Shown here piece by piece: positions 62,835-64,000 of a stretch of DNA of 64,000 nucleotides. Made by a program: the position numbers and the translations under genes. Source of the DNA: Algibacter lectus (GTDB lineage Bacteria > Bacteroidota > Bacteroidia > Flavobacteriales > Flavobacteriaceae). The notes below the pieces were generated by a model. The model was not told the DNA's origin and made no database searches. It saw nothing but the letters and a program-made list of their open reading frames with translations. The DNA lies in assembly GCF_900112395.1 (NCBI RefSeq), contig NZ_FOLN01000010.1:62001-126000 (forward strand), in the 5' to 3' direction. Within the stretch, counting starts at the first letter, position 1. The number at the start of each line of letters is the position of its first letter.

Positions 62835-63470
62835 CTAAATTTGCTTGATTTGTATTTCGAAAAGATGGTTAAATTTTTCAAAAACGGCTTCAGATTCTTT
62901 TTTTCTAACGGAAATTGTAATCTGACAGTCTAATTCTAGTTTTTGATTCGTGATATTTAAGTTACGCTCTTTAATAACACGCATTACTTTATTCATGTTT
63001 TTATAATCGAAAGTAATGAGGTAATCTATATTAATTGTTTTCTCAATAATTTGGGAAGCTTCTAAAGCAAGTTGCGCGGTGGTTTTGTATGCGTTTATTA
63101 AACCACCAACGCCTAGTTTAACGCCTCCAAAATAGCGAACAACTACAATTAAGATGTTGGTAACATCAAAAGATTGAATTTGTCCGTAAATAGGCATCCC
63201 AGCGCTGTTGTTGGGTTCGCCATCATCATTTGCGCGGTAACTTATGGTTTCGGCACCTATTTGATAGGCGTAACACCAATGTCTAGCAGAATGATGCTCT
63301 TTTTTTAATCCTTCTATATGAAGCTTTACATCGTCTTCATTTAAAATAGGAAAGGCATAGCCAAAGAATTTACTGTTTTTATCTTTAAACAAAACAGGTT
63401 CTATAGCTTTGGTAATCGTTTTATAAGTGTCTTTTTCAGTCAAATTAAAATAAGTCGCTTTTGGTTTCAA
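62835..63470 (-). CDS. YigZ/IMPACT-family protein
   Basis: The 211-residue protein contains FKDKNSKFFGYAFPI, HHSARHWCYAYQIG, SYRANDDGEPNNSAGMPIYGQI and VVRYFGGVKLGVGGLINAYKTTA, the core of the IMPACT N-terminal family, plus a DUF1949-like C-terminal part. The family's role is uncertain; the eukaryotic relative modulates Gcn2. The start overlaps the end of the upstream HAD gene by 26 bases; no other ATG lies before the conserved region, so the overlap appears real. Confidence 0.9.
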   Translation of the reverse strand: MKPKATYFNLTEKDTYKTITKAIEPVLFKDKNSKFFGYAFPILNEDDVKLHIEGLKKEHHSARHWCYAYQIGAETISYRANDDGEPNNSAGMPIYGQIQSFDVTNILIVVVRYFGGVKLGVGGLINAYKTTAQLALEASQIIEKTINIDYLITFDYKNMNKVMRVIKERNLNITNQKLELDCQITISVRKKESEAVFEKFNHLFEIQIKQI

Positions 63471-64000
63471 ATAAAGTGCAAACGTCTTCGGTTTCTGGAT
63501 TTATGTGCCAAGTAGCAAACTTTAATCCTTTTGCAGTTTCAATGTTATCTTGATTATCATCAATAAACAAGCACTCATCAGCATTTAATTTATTTTCGTT
63601 TAAAACAAATTCAAAAATATCGGCATTAGGTTTTCTTAAATTTATTTCGTGAGATAAGTAAAAAGCATCGAAACAGTTTTTAAATTCATCGTAGAAAGAA
63701 AGACTTTCTTTAATAGAATCTATATGGAGTTCGTTGGTGTTACTCAACAAAATAAGTTTATATTCTCCAGATGCTTTAAGGTTTTTTATAAACTCTAATC
63801 TTTCTTTAGGGAAGTGTTTTAGCATGTAATTCCATGTGTAAATCAAATCTTCTTCCGAAAGTTTAGGGAAGTTTTCTTTATAAAAACTTAAAAATTCTTC
63901 TGTTGAAATTAAGCCTTGTTCGTAAAAACTATTAAACGCCGTAATTTCCTCAGAAAAAGAATCAATTTCTAAGGTTTCAAAAGCATATTTAGCAGCGCCA
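63445..64000 (-). CDS. HAD-family phosphatase (partial, N-terminus off-window)
   Basis: The reading frame is open to the right edge, so the N-terminal DxD nucleophile motif is missing; about 184 residues are visible. Motif II is in ILLSNTNELH, the conserved Lys is in LRKPNADIFEFVL, and motif III is LFIDDNQDNI, with a helical cap before it. This fits the YihX-like sugar- or nucleotide-phosphatase branch of the HAD superfamily. A TTG at 63846 is only an internal codon. Its last 26 bases overlap the YigZ-like gene. Confidence 0.9.
   Translation of the reverse strand, partial: GAAKYAFETLEIDSFSEEITAFNSFYEQGLISTEEFLSFYKENFPKLSEEDLIYTWNYMLKHFPKERLEFIKNLKASGEYKLILLSNTNELHIDSIKESLSFYDEFKNCFDAFYLSHEINLRKPNADIFEFVLNENKLNADECLFIDDNQDNIETAKGLKFATWHINPETEDVCTLFETKSDLF

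Noticed and set aside
63445-63846. Short HAD protein starting at the TTG at 63846
   Set aside because: The frame stays open upstream to the window edge and continues with cap-domain-like sequence, so the TTG is an internal Leu codon.

Overview
The window is low-GC chromosomal DNA of a Bacteroidota bacterium, most likely family Flavobacteriaceae. The evidence is SusC/SusD pairs, ECF-sigma/FecR regulation, type IX secretion (T9SS) sorting domains, an N-terminally extended GAPDH, Leloir genes paired with an SSS-family symporter, and promoters of the Bacteroidota form TTG-N19-TAnnTTTG (I found four with a spacer of exactly 19 and one of 20). I cannot name the genus. I saw no rRNA, tRNA, CRISPR array, prophage or intact insertion sequence. 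Most genes are housekeeping, with a few accessory islands.

Layout. (1) 1-8663, minus strand: an accessory locus resembling a polysaccharide-utilisation locus but with phosphoesterases instead of glycosidases: ECF sigma, FecR anti-sigma, SusC, SusD, a secreted calcineurin-like phosphoesterase and a lipoprotein glycerophosphodiester phosphodiesterase cut by the window edge. (2) 8796-13449, minus: purA, a Fur-family regulator, rel/spoT and an RdgB/HAM1 pyrophosphatase. (3) 13724-19385, plus: a 1745-residue membrane histidine kinase with about ten PAS modules, several arising by internal duplication, plus a single-domain response regulator. (4) 19493-27419: hpf, rlmH, nadC, a YihY-type membrane protein, a DUF2147 protein, priA (TTG start), a LytTR response regulator and the rpsF-rpsR-rplI operon. 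(5) 27556-33578, plus: an Oar-like TonB-dependent receptor, a second lipoprotein GDPD, a small conserved protein and hisS. (6) 33671-42903, minus: two paralogous T9SS surface proteins with LamG domains; the 2127-residue one carries nine ~134-residue repeats. (7) 43463-48300: galM-galK-galT divergent from an SSS sugar symporter. (8) 48301-55252: a ~780-base gene-free gap with several odd signals, rplS, a DTW-domain tRNA modification enzyme, trmD, a coiled-coil membrane protein, gap and htrA. (9) 55574-64000: dapF, GNAT, mltG, a DUF2279 protein, a lysozyme-fold protein, then (minus) an RsmI-like methylase, a low-molecular-weight phosphatase and dnaA, then a YbgC-like thioesterase, a YigZ/IMPACT protein and a truncated HAD hydrolase.

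How it fits together. The first locus reads as a self-regulated outer-membrane import and hydrolysis system for a phosphodiester or phosphomonoester substrate; a second GDPD sits downstream of another TonB receptor 23 kb away. The gal cluster imports and converts galactose to UDP-galactose or glucose-1-phosphate, with galE elsewhere. The LamG/T9SS pair is probably displayed on the surface for adhesion or glycan binding. The best candidates for something under-described are the phosphoesterase SusCD locus, the duplicated-PAS kinase, the nine-repeat surface protein with a paired direct-repeat site upstream of its paralogue, and the gene-free gap before rplS with its cluster of DnaA-box-like 9-mers. 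All functional statements rest on reading the sequence and on family knowledge; no database search was run.
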